The notes: generated from the sequence alone by a model not told the origin. 64,000 bases of DNA from Megalonaias nervosa (GCA_016617855.1 JAECUM010017555.1:22056-86055), one strand, 5' to 3'; shown: positions 21,268-33,659, counted from the stretch's first letter. Made by a program: numbers and translations.

Positions 21268-21525
21268 GTCCCGAGTGGCTGAGTGGTCTAAAGCACTCAC
21301 CATTATGGATCACAGCTATCTCACCTCTGTCTGCATGGGTTCAAGTCTCGGGCTTGGCTAATGTGGGTACATGGGAATGCTTGCCAGTAGCTTCTTGTGG
21401 GTTGGTGGTTCTTTCCAGGATTTTCCCAGGTTCTTCCTCCACCATTTATACTGGTCACCGTGTATAGTCTATCTGTGCTGACAAAATGCTGTTAAACCCT
21501 ACAACAACTACAACAACAACTGTCC
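21268..21525 (+). mobile_element. tRNA-derived SINE, family B, copy 1
   Basis: Box A (GAGTGGCTGAGTGG) and box B (GGTTCAAGTCTCG) are followed by a body shared with 42493-42738: AATGTGGGTACATG, CTTCCTCCACCA and GTTAAACCC. It ends in a (CAA)n tail. A short TCCAAA repeat on both sides may be the target-site duplication. Confidence 0.85.
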
Positions 21526-21547
21526 AAAGACATGCAGAAAATACTGT

Positions 21548-21862
21548 ATGCACTTATTTTTCATGTACACATATTTTCATTTGAAGATTTATTTTCCATG
21601 TACACATATTTTTAAGTATAGATTTATTTTCCATGTACAAATATTTTCATGTATAGTCTTATTTTCCATGTACAAATATTTTCATGTATAGTCTTATTTT
21701 CCATGTACAAATATTTTCATGTATAGTCTTATTTTCCATGTACAAATATTTTCATGTGTAGTCTTATTTTCCATGTACACATATTTTCAAGTATAGACTT
21801 ATTGTCTATGTACAAATATTTTCACATATGGACTTGTTTTCCACATATATTTTGATGTATGT
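21548..21862 (+). repeat. 35-bp minisatellite, about 8-9 units
   Basis: The unit contains TTATTTTCCATGTACAAAT and ATTTTCATGTATAGTC. Central units are nearly identical and outer units diverge. A last-unit-like fragment also lies at the start of the duplicated segment near 36260. Confidence 0.9.
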
Positions 21863-21886
21863 GCTTAGTTTCCAGATTTCACAGAA

Positions 21887-22067
21887 CAGTAAAACCTGTC
21901 TTGAAAGACCACTGCTATGTGAGACCACCTGTCTTGAGAGACCACTCTCAATGAACAAATTCAGCGATTATATAGCATTGTTACCTGCTATGAGAGACCA
22001 CCTATCTTGAGAGACCATAATTTGTTGGCAAAAGAGGTGGTCTTTCAAGACAGGTTCTACTGTATAA
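21887..22067. mobile_element. MITE with pogo/Tigger-like terminal inverted repeats
   Basis: The left end ACAGTAAAACCTGTCTTGAA and the right end, whose reverse complement begins ACAGTAGAACCTGTCTTGAA, form 27-base inverted repeats around about 125 bases. CAGTA.AACC ends are typical of pogo/Tigger DNA elements. It interrupts a segment that is continuous in the duplicate at 36.3 kb, so the insertion postdates that duplication. No transposase. Confidence 0.75.
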
Positions 22068-22107
22068 TGAGCTATCTAACATTTCAGATCATTATTGTTT
22101 TTTTGAG

Positions 22108-22240
22108 GCACATTATTGCCAGTTTCTAGCATCCATAGTAATAGTGGACCAGCAAGTGGATATGGTGAAGGTGAAGGTCAGAAATCTCAGCAAGGGAGTG
22201 TTACAGGTCTCCTTATGGCACAAACCACAGGAAAAGAAAG
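22108..22240 (+). CDS. host gene exon 1 as seen (Gly/Ser/Gln-rich)
   Basis: The exon runs from an acceptor (TTTTTTTGAG at 22107) to a donor (AAG|GTAATA at 22241), 133 bases, acceptor phase 1 and donor phase 2. It encodes SIHSNSGPASGYGEGEGQKS and QQGSVTG. It is a paralogue of the exon at 36340-36463 in the same frame with the same splice phases, and flanking intron sequence is also similar. The donor phase fits exon 2 at 25870. An upstream exon ending in phase 1 must exist if this exon is used; I did not find it. It may instead be a relic of the duplication. Function unknown. Confidence 0.5.
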
Positions 22241-23422
22241 GTAATAAATTCTGCATGATGGTGGATTTTAGTATTTTTGTACCCAGAAAGCTTTTATTTT
22301 ATCCTTGTCTTTTTTTTTTCTTTCAATCATTGAATTTTATTTATATCTAGTGTAAAATTGAGTCCTTTTTGTTGGATCCCATTAGCTTTTCTGTCATGGT
22401 GTCTCTTGTTTGTCCTTTAATTTCCGCAGGAACTGGATGGTTTTTCAAATACCATATAGACTCGCATATAAACCTGTTCACATATAAGCCGACCCCCCAA
22501 AATGAATAGGTATAAACACTAAAAAGTGCATGATCCACATATAAGCCAACCCAAAAGTCCGAAACAACATCACAAGATGCATGTGGTAAGTTCTAAATGC
22601 ATTTATTAAGGCAAACTTACATTAGCAAAATTATCCGTATAACTCTCTCTGGGTTGGCATGTACGATTATTACATAGAAATGGTATAAATTTGTTTGAAA
22701 AGTTATGAAATGTATTTAATTTTCTGTTTTCATATTGTTTTTGCCTAAATTCAGATTCGTGTATAATTTGATCGGACGATGGCAAGAATTGAGCATTCGT
22801 GGATTGCTGTAACACTACCTCTCACTTTTGACTCAATTATTGTCTGTTTATGCGTTATTGCATTAGAGTTTTTATATTAGTACACCAGTAATTACATTTT
22901 TATTTTGCCTGGAAATTGTAAATACCTAATTCATTAAAATATTATCCCAGTATGACAACAATGAACAGCTGTAGGGCTTGATTCAATGCTTGCAATTAGG
23001 CTAGTGAGCATATTTACATCACAGGTGCTCAATGCGAGCTTGATGTTAAGAAAAAAACAATAATCTGAAGAAAAAAAATCACACAGAGTGACAAAAATAC
23101 TTCAGATTACCCCCATGACCCGTTCTGAGATTGGACCCTCTCTATCATACTATATAAGAGAAAAGGTACGTAACTTCCAAATACTTCGTTCCACCCATGA
23201 CCCTCGATTTCCTTATGCTATTTCTGTCTTTAAAGGCATACGACCATATTCTATGGCTTGTTTTACTCTCGAGATATTTTTCTATCCATCAAGCCATCAC
23301 TGACTATTCTGCATTGCACCAAACTGAAGTTATGGGCTCCGAAACGTGCGAATTTCGCGAATTTTGTCGGCCGGGACAGTATTATGCTCAGGTGACAACC
23401 AGTGAAAAGAGCTACATATACC

Positions 23423-23650
23423 ATACTTAAATAACATCCATGCATCAGAGAAATATTTTCAGTTATTATCTAATGTATTTCTGGAAATTTTAATTTGATG
23501 TAGTGCAATCATATTTTAATGTATACTCTCATTAATTTAACACATACAAATGATTTATAACACAATGAGATCATGTTAATACCTATTTTTGCCAGGGTAC
23601 AAATATTTACATCGTGAAACGGTGACGGTGCATGGATGTTATTTAAGTAT
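23423..23650. mobile_element. candidate MITE with 22-bp inverted repeats
   Basis: ATACTTAAATAACATCCATG at 23423 and its reverse complement ending at 23650 are perfect 22-base arms bounding 228 bases. No clear target-site duplication was found, so the limits are tentative. Confidence 0.55.
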
Positions 23651-24414
23651 AACCTTTTGAGCCAATCATATTTCGCCATTGACCTGTGTGCCGCATAGTG
23701 TACATGTTTTCAAACTGAGTGTCGCTTGTATGGGATGTATGTGTAGTGAAGAAGACAATATCTTTTTTAGATTGAGTAGTAAGATCTGTCACATGGGGTA
23801 TATTGCAGCACGTAGTTTTAATAGACTTGAAGTTATATATTAGGAGAAACTGAGCAATCAGATTCATTTCTATTTTGACTTAATTCCTATTTCAGATTCT
23901 TATTTCATTTGATGAAATTGATCTGTAGACTTGTTTGATGTTGTGTTTAGAGAACTTGAGAGGAGACATTTGTTAGGATTATTCATTGAAATTACAAAGT
24001 GCTCAGTGGAATAGAACATTATTCTGGGACTATTTTGACGTGTTCAAAGGAATTCTGGACAATGCCATTGTGATACCTACATTCGAGGATCTGAAATTTA
24101 TTCGGAGCATTTGATTCTTTTAACTTGAGTAGAACATTTTTAGGATAATTCAGAGTTGCGTACCCTTACAAATTTGGTGTGAGTGTTACAGTTTTCAGGA
24201 GTAACTTACACCATTATAATTTTTCCTCTTTCCCTTATGACTATCAGTAAAAATCATAAATTTGGTTCCAGAATAAATCGTTTTTGTTTGGATCTGATAT
24301 TAGTGTAACCAAATAAGGCAATAAAGAAAGAAAAATGTATTCATGAAACCGACTCTGATGATGAGCCACCAAAATGATTAAACAGAAACAATGGTCACAG
24401 AAGTTCAAATGAGA

Positions 24415-24740
24415 ATACATACAACTTTTCCCAGTGATCCTGAGACCGGCAAAAGGAGAAACCTTTGCCTTGTATGATACCTGTAATCAGCATTTCATTG
24501 TTGCACACACAGGGAATGACAATTTTAAAACAAAATTTTCCATGGAGAAACACAAGGATTTAGCTGCCTTGCAAAGTTTACCAAAGAAATTTTCATCATT
24601 CCTTGAGCCCAAAAAGGAATCATGGACTTAGATGTTGCCATTATGAATGCAGAAACTCTTTTTTGCAAATTTATTATCGAGCATAATTTGTTGGACTGCA
24701 AGAAATGGTTAAATGTTTACAATTGAACTGAAAACTATTG
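24415..24740 (+). pseudogene. hAT/ZBED-type zinc-finger remnant
   Basis: The plus strand encodes LYDTCNQHFIVAHTGNDNF, then KFSMEKHKDLAAL, and, one frame on, DLDVAIMNAETLFCKFIIEH followed by NLLDCKKW. A C-x2-C-like start with HFIVAHTG and a distal H matches the BED-like finger that precedes domesticated and active hAT transposases, and the E-L-F-IIEHNL part matches what follows it. Only about 100 codons remain, with stops. Inactive fragment. Confidence 0.6.
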
Positions 24741-25869
24741 TATAGCCAAAAGAATGCAGTATTGATGATAGAGTGGACATCTTATCAAATGATAAAGTTG
24801 CTATAAAGTTTGTCTATTATTTAGTATATTTAATTACCTTACTTTTTTGCCTCACCTTTCGTTGGAAGGGTTAGGTGACTAGACTATTTTGGATTCACTT
24901 AATAATATTGCAATTTCCTCTTACGTTTTCATTTTATAACTTTGATAATTAAATTATTTCTTAAGTTTTACAAAACTTATATGTTCATTTCTCACTTCTT
25001 CCTGGGCTGTCCCAGGGAAGAAATCACTTCTCCATAAAATTCAAGTCTGTGTTGACCCCTTGAAGATGGGGTATGGTTCATAATGGATAGAAATCTGTCA
25101 ATAAATATTACTAACTGGAACACTGGGCCCCATGAGAATGTGGGTCACAGTGTCCTGTAAATTTCTTTTTTACAGGAGTATATTTCTTATACACAGATTA
25201 ATATCCCTCACTATACATCTGGTCCTAGGCTTTGTATTTTCTTAAAACTTGGTCCTAGGCTTTGTATTTCCTCAGAACTTGGTCAGTTTGCATACTAATT
25301 ATGTTATCTAGAATTGCGTCCACTGAAATGAGGGAGATAATGAAAGTAATGCTTGCAAATGTTTTGCACAATTTTAACCTATATTGTTGATTTCTTGAAC
25401 AGACTCTGGCCCAAGTTTATCAGACTTTTATGACACAAACATTTTGCAACTGGTTGAAGGCATCATGGAGCTCAGAATATCATTTTCTCCCATAATTTAG
25501 TATTTGGAATTCAAATTGTGCTGCTTGGTGTTTGTGTATTTTACTTATGTCTGGGTTTGATTATGTACACTGGCCCTCAAAATTCGCAATAAAATCCATG
25601 ACACCGAGGCTAAATGCAAAAATTTTTGTGTTACTGTCATCAATTCAGTTTTTTCCAATCATATGATATAATTTTTATTATGAGTTAAAGTGTAAGAATT
25701 TTCTTGTATTCATGGGGCAGCTCCATATAAAAAGTAATACTCCTATTTTATTCTGAATCCCTATTAAGTTAACATTTAATTCCATTTAAACATAAGAGCA
25801 TGATCACACTTTGAAAAGTAATAACTATTTAACTGAGTTGATGGACACATTTTACCATTTTACTTTCAG

Positions 25870-26296
25870 AAGGCATGTATTCAGCCCAACAGAGGACAAA
25901 CAAAAGTTTGTTTATACAATGGAGACCAGCCATGGACCCATAACATCTATAATTCAGCAATCGGTCACTTCACAGACTCAGAAGGTGCAGCAACAACAGC
26001 CTAAACAGCAACTAAACCAGCCACCACAACAGCAGCCTCAACAGCTGATTCCACAGCCTACCTCAAGTAACAACTGTTATATAATCATCAGTAACAATTG
26101 TCAGGCTTCACAGGTTGTTACTCAGGGTTTGCAAAGTGGCCAGCAAGTGGCAGTGAATAAGCCAGAAGTTGTGAAAAGTGGGCAAAAAATAATTGCATTT
26201 GGACACAATCCAACAACACATATTCAAAATGTGCAGAATGTGGCAAACATTCCTATCAAGCCAAGACAGACTCTGAATCAGGCACCTGTACAAATT
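25870..26296 (+). CDS. host gene exon 2 (Gln-rich segment)
   Basis: 427 bases open throughout, from an acceptor (TTACTTTCAG at 25869, phase 2) to a donor (AATT|GTAATG, phase 0). It encodes RRHVFSPTEDKQKFVYT, METSHGPITSIIQQSVTSQT, a Gln/Pro-rich run, QVVTQGLQSGQQVA and SGQKIIAFGHNP. Gln-rich low-complexity segments are common in nuclear regulators. The METSHGP Met is a possible start. Phases fit exon 1 upstream and exon 3 downstream. No known domain. Confidence 0.65.
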
Positions 26297-26536
26297 GTAA
26301 TGTCTGTCAAAATAAAATTTATGATCCATTTTAAAAATGATTGTGAATATTTATCATTGATTCCCAATAATGTCTAAGAATCATTAGGCAGTTTAATAGA
26401 AATCTGAAACAGACTTTTTATTAGATGATATTTATGTAGACATTTTGGGCAGCCTTTTTTTAGATGGAAACTTTAGGAGGATTTTTATTTTGGGGGGAAA
26501 TTTCAGGCGGGTTTTTTTTTCAGGTAGAATTTTTTT

Positions 26537-26968
26537 CAGGCAGAAATCTTAGATAGATTTTTTGTTTAAGTGGAATCTTAGGACAACTAATCTGCATACT
26601 TCACCTAAAATTCTGCCAGAAATCCACCTAAAGTCTGCTTGAAATTCACCTAAGCTTTAAGTTTATGGTTAGGTAGAAAACGCTTAAGAAACCCGTCTGA
26701 AATCTGCCTAAAGTCAGCTTGGAAAATTTTGTACAGGATTTCAGGTGGATGTTTATTTCAGGTGGAAATCTTAGATGAATTCTTTTTATTCAAGTGGAAT
26801 ATTACAACAACTAATTTGCAAATTTCACCTAAAATTCCGCCCTGAATCTGCCTGAATTCTGCTTGAAATTCGTCTTAGCTCCCTTAATATGAGCAATTAT
26901 GGTTTAGGCAGAAAGTGCTTAAAAAACCCGTCTGAAATCTGCCTTAAGTGCACCTGAAAAATTTCATG
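26537..26968 (+). repeat. tandem duplication, about 220-bp unit, two copies
   Basis: Both units contain GAAATCTTAGAT, TTCACCTAAAATTC, a variant of TATGGTTTAGGCAGAAA, and AACCCGTCTGAAATCTGCCT in the same order. It lies in intron 2. The preceding 26400-26536 has further partial phrases of the same kind. Confidence 0.8.
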
Positions 26969-26974
26969 TGGGAT

Positions 26975-27390
26975 GGACTATTACCAAATTCCATATGAAC
27001 TATTTACAAATTCCGTATGGACCATTTACAAATTCCATATGGTATATTTCCAAATTCCATATGGACTATTCACAAATTCCATATGGACTATAGCCAAATT
27101 CCATATGGATTATTCACAAATTCCATATGGATTATTGCCAAATTCCGTATGGAATTTTAATTTTATTCCATATGGACAATCCACTGATCTCATGGACTAA
27201 TTTGCATATTCCATGGGGTTTTCCATAAGAAGTACGTAAGGAATCGATAACATTTCCATATGGATGCACTGAAATCCATAAGAGTGGTTCAGCTATAGAA
27301 TAAAAATGTCCATATGGTTATTTCTGTAAAAGTACGTATGGATTCCATATCCAGTCGATATGGAAAATTTCATATGGTTAACATTGTAAT
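26975..27390 (+). repeat. 22-bp minisatellite with CATATGG core
   Basis: About eight regular units built on AAATTCCATATGGACTATT run from 26975 to 27160, and degenerate CATATGG-containing units continue to about 27390. The 22-base period is visible in the translation, which cycles through three peptide phrases. Confidence 0.9.
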
Positions 27391-27445
27391 AGTTACCACA
27401 GGGGGGCAAGGACATAATTCAACAACTTTTTTAAACAACTCTCAG

Positions 27446-27911
27446 TATTCTACATCATCTTTCTCACCAGGGAGAGGTGGAGGAAAAGGAAGGGGTCATG
27501 GCAGAGGAAGAGGGACTACATCCTGAGCAGGAAAAGTTCAGATACCTAAAGTTGTAACAATTACACAGACAGGTGCCCCACAGCAGCAAATGGGAGGGCA
27601 AATAACTTCAGGGATTCCTCAGGGATTCAAGGCGATTGGTTCAGAGGGTTCCTCTACCACAGCTACCTCACTGAGTAGGACTCCCCCACCAAATATTTTA
27701 CATCAGTCCTTTTGTTCTTCTATAGGTATGCCTGCATCAGCAGCTACAAGCCAGAAGGGTTACAATATTGCACAGATTGCAAGCTCACAAACAGTGAAGG
27801 TGGCTGGGGGTGGGGATCTTCAGGAGGACATGATTTTCAAGGATTCGTCGGGTGACCAGATTCAGATGGTATGGAAGAATGGGCAGTTCCTTCCACTGGA
27901 TGAAGAAACAG
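27446..27911 (+). CDS. host gene exon 3 (RGG-like and Gln/Ser-rich), with in-frame TGA
   Basis: The exon starts after AACTCTCAG (phase 0, matching exon 2) and ends at ACAG|GTATGT (phase 1). It encodes YSTSSFSPGRGGGKGRGHGR, a Gly/Arg box often found in RNA-binding proteins, then a TGA at 27524-27526, then in the same frame KVQIPKVVTITQTGAPQQQM, TATSLSRTPPPNI and DQIQMVWKNGQFLPLDEE. The single stop could be a mutation, an assembly error or a sign the gene is dead. An acceptor-like CTGAGCAG directly after the stop allows a shorter exon from 27531, but its phase does not fit exon 2. Confidence 0.6.
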
Positions 27912-30240
27912 GTATGTAATGTTAGTTCAGAACTGCAGATATATACATTAATGTATCCTACTATCTATTTTCCTATTGGTATCTACAAGTGTGTATTTTT
28001 TATGAATGTGATTTTCATGTAATCTCATGTTTGCTATCAGTGAACACATTTTGTGATGCACTTTAATTACTTTATTTGGCTGTGTGCAAATGTTGCACCT
28101 AGGATCACCAGGGCAGGGGACACTGTGTCCCCAATCCTCACAATTTGCAGGACACACAACATAGTAATAGGGCAAGAAACATGGTAATAGGACAATGTTT
28201 AAGTTGTGCTGAAAACAAAAAAAATTAGAGAATCTTGTTTGCATTACCTGTGTGGTCACTTTTCCTTGCACAATTACAATATTGTAATAAATATTTTGCC
28301 AAGTGTTCAAGTAACTCTAGAAAACATTAATGTGTTTGAATATTAGGTTCACCAGAAAAGAGCTGCACTATGGAAATTTCTATTCTGGATTGTTCTCTCA
28401 TTTAACTTTAGTGTTCACACACTATCTTCCAGAATTTATTATAATAATTCCCATTTTTTCTTAACTACTTTTCAAGTTATTAAATGACAATTTGCCTATT
28501 GACATAAATTTACTCCCTTTAATCAATAATTCATCTTTGAAATAAATAAGATTTTCATTGAGATAGACAAGCCTTCAACCTTGAAAATAAGCTACACTAG
28601 CAGCTATCAAAGACTTTACATTGCAACTTGGCTGACTACCACAAATCTTGAATGTTTTGGGTGTCAGATATGTTGTTTTGAAATGGATATTAATTACAAT
28701 TGTATAGTTTTTATTGCTTTTAGTGCTTCTGAACATTTCCAACACCAGCATTGATGTGGATGGACATGCACTAAAGAAAATTAGTGGCTGTATTTTTCTA
28801 TTTTTCCTGGTGAAAAAGCATGTCAAAGTGTTTACACATGGGTCAGGATGTTTGGGACACTAGTGTGCTGATTGCAACAGTATCAGGGATATAAAAATTT
28901 CTGATAATCATATTGCTCATTTGGGCAAATACCTGTATATTTTAAACTCCCCAGATTTAACTCTGTCTGATCCAGCTATTTTAATGATTTTATATTCATA
29001 CCTGTATAATTTATTTTATATACATTTGACAAATATTTTGCATCTTACCTTTTATCTTACAGTACATCTTGTTTACATTTATTCCGGGGTTTTGTGGTTC
29101 CTAAAGTGTGTTGTGCCTTTCTTCATTTTCATATGCTTAGAACTCTACTTTTTATTGCACCATATAGCCATTATTGTGCTGATATGCTGTTAAATGCTAA
29201 TACATACATACATACCTGTTGACCTATCAAAAAGACACACACACACACACTCAAAGTCCTGTGTTTCACAATCACATGTAATCTCTCAATTAATAATTTC
29301 TGAAGAGCTTTATATTTTATTATTTTGTTACCTTTGCTTTTGCTAAATAACTAAACTAAATACATGTATCTTCGTAGTGTACTACTACTGCTAATAATAA
29401 TACATGCAAAATAATAAGAATGATACTACTGCTAGTAATAACGATAATGCTGTCTGGTGCATGCATTTGTCATGAACCAAGTTTTGATATCTGAACCTGT
29501 CTTCATAGGTCACCTGTCTACAAAGGCCACTTTGGCCTCATTGGTGGAAGCTGTAGACAGGTTTGATTGTGTCTGTCTATATAGATAACATCGGTATTCT
29601 GAGCATTTTAATAGTAAATCATCCCTTTCATTTGATTGTGTAAATAAACAGTTGCCTACTATGTGATTTATCTGTTTTATACTAAAATTTGTAAACCTGA
29701 ATACAACCTGCAGGTTTGGTCCTATCATCATCGTTCTGCTAAAACTGCCTAGTGTGGCTTCTCAAGCAGCGATGTGTCTTTAATAGCAATCAAGTGAAAG
29801 AGCTATGTTCAGATCCTTCTCCAGAACAGCGGAGTTAATTTTGATCCAACTTGATCAAAGTGTTCTTTGACACGTGCTACGGAAATTGTCTGGGGTGGCT
29901 TTCCTAGCAACTTGGGGCTTGCACAGGAAGCATCTGTAAAACAGTTTTTCATTTTTACCTCACCTCTGCAAAGGAGAGGAGAGCTGTTGTGCTGTGATCA
30001 TCATCCTATATCTCTTATTTGCACTGCACGTATGTCACAGAAGATGGTCAATGAAACCTACATGTATTCCTTTACAAACAGCTCATGACCACGTCGGTTC
30101 TATCATGCAGTATTCATTCTAGCCTACTCAGAAGGCCATTTCTGACCAGTCCATTTGGATGTAAGATTAAATGTGTTTATTCAGTGATAAACGTTTATAT
30201 TTTCATGTAATGACTTATTTTCCATCTACCTATTTCTTCT
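27912..30240. other. intron 3, first part, no recognisable gene
   Basis: A minus-strand frame near 28050-28310 is Cys-rich but matches nothing I know. A (CA)n run lies near 29235. A fragment near 28900 faintly resembles a transposase end and is not called. Confidence 0.4.
29490..29565. repeat. short inverted-repeat element (AACCTGTCT ends)
   Basis: AACCTGTCT near 29494 and AGACAGGTT near 29554 are inverted ends resembling the MITE at 21887-22067, suggesting a small decayed relative. Confidence 0.45.
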
Positions 30241-30244
30241 TTAA

Positions 30245-30480
30245 ATACATTACCCAATCATAATACCATAGGAGAACTACTACTGCCTCACAAATCTAGC
30301 CCTCCCAGATACTACTTTACCTTAAGGGAGTTAAAAGTTGTCTGCTGACCTATGTGGCAGTCGGGCAGAGTGATCTCCCGTTAGGTATAAGAATTGGCAG
30401 CAAAGTCAAAGAACCTCTCAGTTACTACTTCTGATCATGCAAAGAGGCATGCTCTCATCATCTGCCTTTACAATTTGCTA
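30245..30480 (+). repeat. left inverted terminal repeat of DIRS element 1
   Basis: Its reverse complement shares CAGTAGTAGTTCTCCTA-like, AGTAGTATCTGGGA, CACATAGGTC, GGAGATCACT, CCAATTCTTA and GTAACTGAGAGGTTCTT with the right repeat. Outer end reads ACATTACCCAATCATAATA. Confidence 0.85.
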
Positions 30481-31499
30481 ACATTTTGTCATCGTCACAC
30501 ATTTAGGTACTTGCTCAGGGAGCCTAAGCAACTTCACATTCAGTTTGGGCTATAATTATGCAAAATGTACATGCAAAATTCTAGTGCTTATTAAAAAAAC
30601 CAACCTTCCTAATCTATGTTTAATTCCTTTATGAATGGGTACATATCACTGAGTTTCTATTCCAAGGCATTCGTAGTGTCCAGGCGCCAACATCATTGTT
30701 TTTATTTGTACATACCGTCTGTAGGCCTTTTTCCCTACAGGTAATTGCCTCATAATGGACATTGTCTCACCTACTTTCTATGATATCTATAACAGTGCCT
30801 TTGTTCCCTTTTATGTGAAGGTTATTTGTGTGTAATATAGAAACTTGTGTACATTTCTGTATTGCTTCCACTCTGGTCAGACTAGTACAGGTCAGCTTTC
30901 TAAACATGGTGTACTCAGTCGCGTCCTACTCATGCATGTTTCTATAGGTGACACTTGAGTCATGTTTATCTGCATAAACATTTCAACATATTTAAAAAGC
31001 ACTTAGTCACTCGCACTTCACAAGATAGGTTTGGGCTACATAATTTATACATGTGCATGTCTTTATGCCCTTAAAAAAAGTCCTTATATATATGTATAAT
31101 TCCATCATTTCTGGTACATAAAGGTGAGTATCCTTTACAGAGGCATCCTTTGCCTTGGAACGCCATGCTTCAAAGACTCTACCTGTACATGCTGTCCTTG
31201 AATTTCGCTACAGGTAGCATTGTAATTGAGATTGTCTGCTATCACTTTTTTTCCCAGGTAACTATCATTTGGTATAGCTCTGCGCCCACACTGTATTCAA
31301 ACATAGCATGTGCAGGCCCCCAGTTTATACTTCTCCTCCTTGCAGGTGGTATTGTCATTATATTTTACCTGTATGTTTTAATGCTTTATTAGACTGTCTG
31401 TTATCAATTTTTGGGTCAGCATTTTAAGATTTAAGAGTTAGCTCTGCACCAACATTTCAGGGGTACAGTTTTAATATGTTTTGCTCTATTTATGTTACA

Positions 31500-32640
31500 G
31501 ATTAGAACTATGAGAAAGAACAAAATGCACAGCTCATGACGAAGATGTCATCAGTCTGCATGCTGACCTTTCCTCAGTGTGAGAATTTCTGGCAGACAAG
31601 GGAGATGAATCAACTCTTACCCTTCAGCTATTAAGTGCTGAACATTGACATGCTCTGAAACAGCTCTGGCACCCAAGTCTCCACTACAGGACTCAGAGAT
31701 ATTGGCAACTCCCACTACCTTGCCTCCTCAGGGTTCAGCTCAATTCCTATTGCAGAACAGTGAGGGACAGAGCTAACAAAAAGTCAAATTCCCTCCCACC
31801 CAGCAGACATACGGACAGGTTACATGGATGAAACATCTCATAACCAGTCCCAACTGATGATCCTAACAATATCATCCCCACACAGATGACCTGTTTCAAT
31901 TGTGACCAGCCTAGGCCATATGCTAGGTATCAGGAAGGGCAAGAACATCAATATTACAGGCTCAGTCACTAACAGAATGGCTTCTAGTATGTAGAACCTG
32001 ACTTTTGCAGACTTGTGCAGGGACCAGTCTAACCCACATACTACCTCAAGATGCTCATTCAGCACGATGCCAAGATTAGTTCCTCATGCAGATGTCACTT
32101 CACAATTTCTCTACTCTCTGCCATGACAAGAGACTCTTTACTCAGTGACTGTCTCAAAAGTCACAGTTTCTAATTCAGGGTGTTATATGAGTGTAGCAAG
32201 TGGCTTCAATCTTGGACTTTGTCTCTATGGCTATCTTCCAACATGCGAAACATAGCATCTCTCCTCCCACAATGAATACGTCAGGGCATGCGTAGGAATC
32301 GGTCTCAAGAATGGCCCGAGTACTAAACAGAGCTGCTTAACACATTTTGACCAATGGTGTATCCACAGCTACAATTTACAATTGGTTGAACACAGCTCGG
32401 TGTTCTCTGCCTACACTTTCTGAAGGACCACCATTAGGCCAAGCTAAGAGTATCCTAACCATCCTTTTATTGGACAGATTGAAGAAGTCTGCAAACAAGC
32501 CACCAAGGAGACCAATTTCCCACCCCCAACAACCACAGCATCAGTACAAGGATAGTATGGGAAATAACAAAAGGAACACATAGAACACGAACCTCTGAAA
32601 ATCATCCTATCGAAGCTCCACTCAGTAATTCCAACAGTTC
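31500..32640 (+). pseudogene. DIRS element 1 ORF1 (gag-like) region, decayed
   Basis: Position between the left terminal repeat and the reverse transcriptase suits ORF1. Fragments such as DVISLHADLSSV, EFLADKGDEST and LDRLKKSANKPPRRPISHPQ appear in shifting frames with many stops. No diagnostic motif is readable, so the call rests on position. Confidence 0.4.
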
Positions 32641-33655
32641 TCACAAGCAAAAGTGGATAAAGCACCAAGCGGGTCCTATCATTCATTCCAATGTTTCTGC
32701 AGGGTTTTATCCCAGACTTTTCTTGGTCCCAAAGGCTATGGCACTCTGCCTCCAGTCATCGACCTAAGTGCCCTCAATCTATTCATTCATACCCTTAGTT
32801 TTCAATGGAAACACCACAGTCCCAATATAGGCCAAAAGTTTGCCCACTGGGCCAACCTCACTCCACCTGCACTTATTTGAGTCACCATCTGCGGAAGAAT
32901 TGGGGCATGCACCTTGACTCACAGCGGATATTCATCTTCAAGTACAACCGCCAGAGATTACAGTCTGTACTAAGGCAAGTACGGAAGGCTGGGGAGCCCA
33001 CCTACTACCATCCTTTTGGAAAGTCAGCGGTGCATGGTCTCCGCAAGAATGCCATCTGCATATCAATCTTCTGGAGATGAATTCCATTGTGAAAGCTTTT
33101 CACTGGTGGCAGGAATGTTTAAATGGCATTCTGTCTGACAACTCTACAGTAGTGACTTTTCTCAAACAATAAGGAGGAACCAAGTCCCCAGACCTGTGCA
33201 TCATGGTGTTTGGACTTTCTAAGGTGGTGCTGTCAACAACAAATCCACCTACGTGTTCATCATATCCTGGGATGCCTAAACATACTGGCCAATTCTTTTT
33301 GTCTTGGAACAATCAACTAATACAGACTGAATGGTCTCTCCATCTGTCAGTTTTCACACAGATATGAACCTGATGGGACTGACCGTTGGTGGATCTGTTT
33401 GCAGCAAGGTGGAATACCAAACTCCCAACCTTTGTATCTCCAATCTCCAACCCCAAAGCTTGGTCAGTCGATGCTGTATTGCTAGATTTGAACAACCTGA
33501 CACATACTTCTACCCTCCAACACATCTGATTCCAAATGTGATACAGAAAGCAAGAGAATCAACCTGTTGCCTCATCCTCATTGCACCACTCAGATGGGAG
33601 ATGTCATGGATCAATGACCTCATCAATCTTGCATCAAAAACTCCTTAGAAAATTT
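32640..33655 (+). pseudogene. DIRS element 1 reverse transcriptase and RNase H
   Basis: The reverse-transcriptase start is recognisable from PPVIDLSALNLFIHTLSFQ near 32750. Its central part, including the active site, is missing. RNase H follows from about 32960, with STEGWGAHLLPSFWKVSGAW, HINLLEMNSIVKAFHWWQEC and DNSTVVTFLKQ. A C-terminal part reads PLVDLFAARWNTKLPTFVSP and ARESTCCLILIAPLRWEM. RNase H Asp and Glu positions are partly kept, but the frame shifts several times. A homologous but different copy lies at 44058-44696. Confidence 0.8.
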
Positions 33656-33659
33656 GGAT

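Larger units (their letters stand above)
22241..25869. other. intron 1 region with repeats
   Basis: Contains a candidate MITE (23423-23650), a hAT remnant (24415-24740) and a duplicated 30-base phrase with TTGGTCCTAGGCTTTGTATT at about 25222-25281. A phrase with CATATAAGCCGACCCCCC near 22482 resembles the ends of dispersed DNA elements but was not delimited. Otherwise no gene is seen. Confidence 0.5.

Noticed and set aside
23088..23445. Overlapping short frames near a proline/serine-poor region
   Set aside because: No motif, and neither frame is preserved beyond 80 codons; part of the region belongs to the candidate MITE.
24860..25000. Another LTR family L fragment
   Set aside because: Some phrases (AAATTATTTCTTAAGTTTTA) resemble the LTR end, but the match is short, AT-rich and not continued on either side.
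25222..25282. CRISPR-like direct repeat
   Set aside because: Only two adjacent copies of a 30-base phrase with no spacers; a simple tandem duplication in an animal genome.
27948..28310. Cys-rich minus-strand frame of 120 codons in intron 3
   Set aside because: No zinc-finger spacing or family resemblance, and no splice or start context that supports it.
28860..29010. Mariner-like catalytic blocks (DNH-x-AH ... SPDLTLSDP)
   Set aside because: Only two weak words, with no supporting N-terminal blocks.
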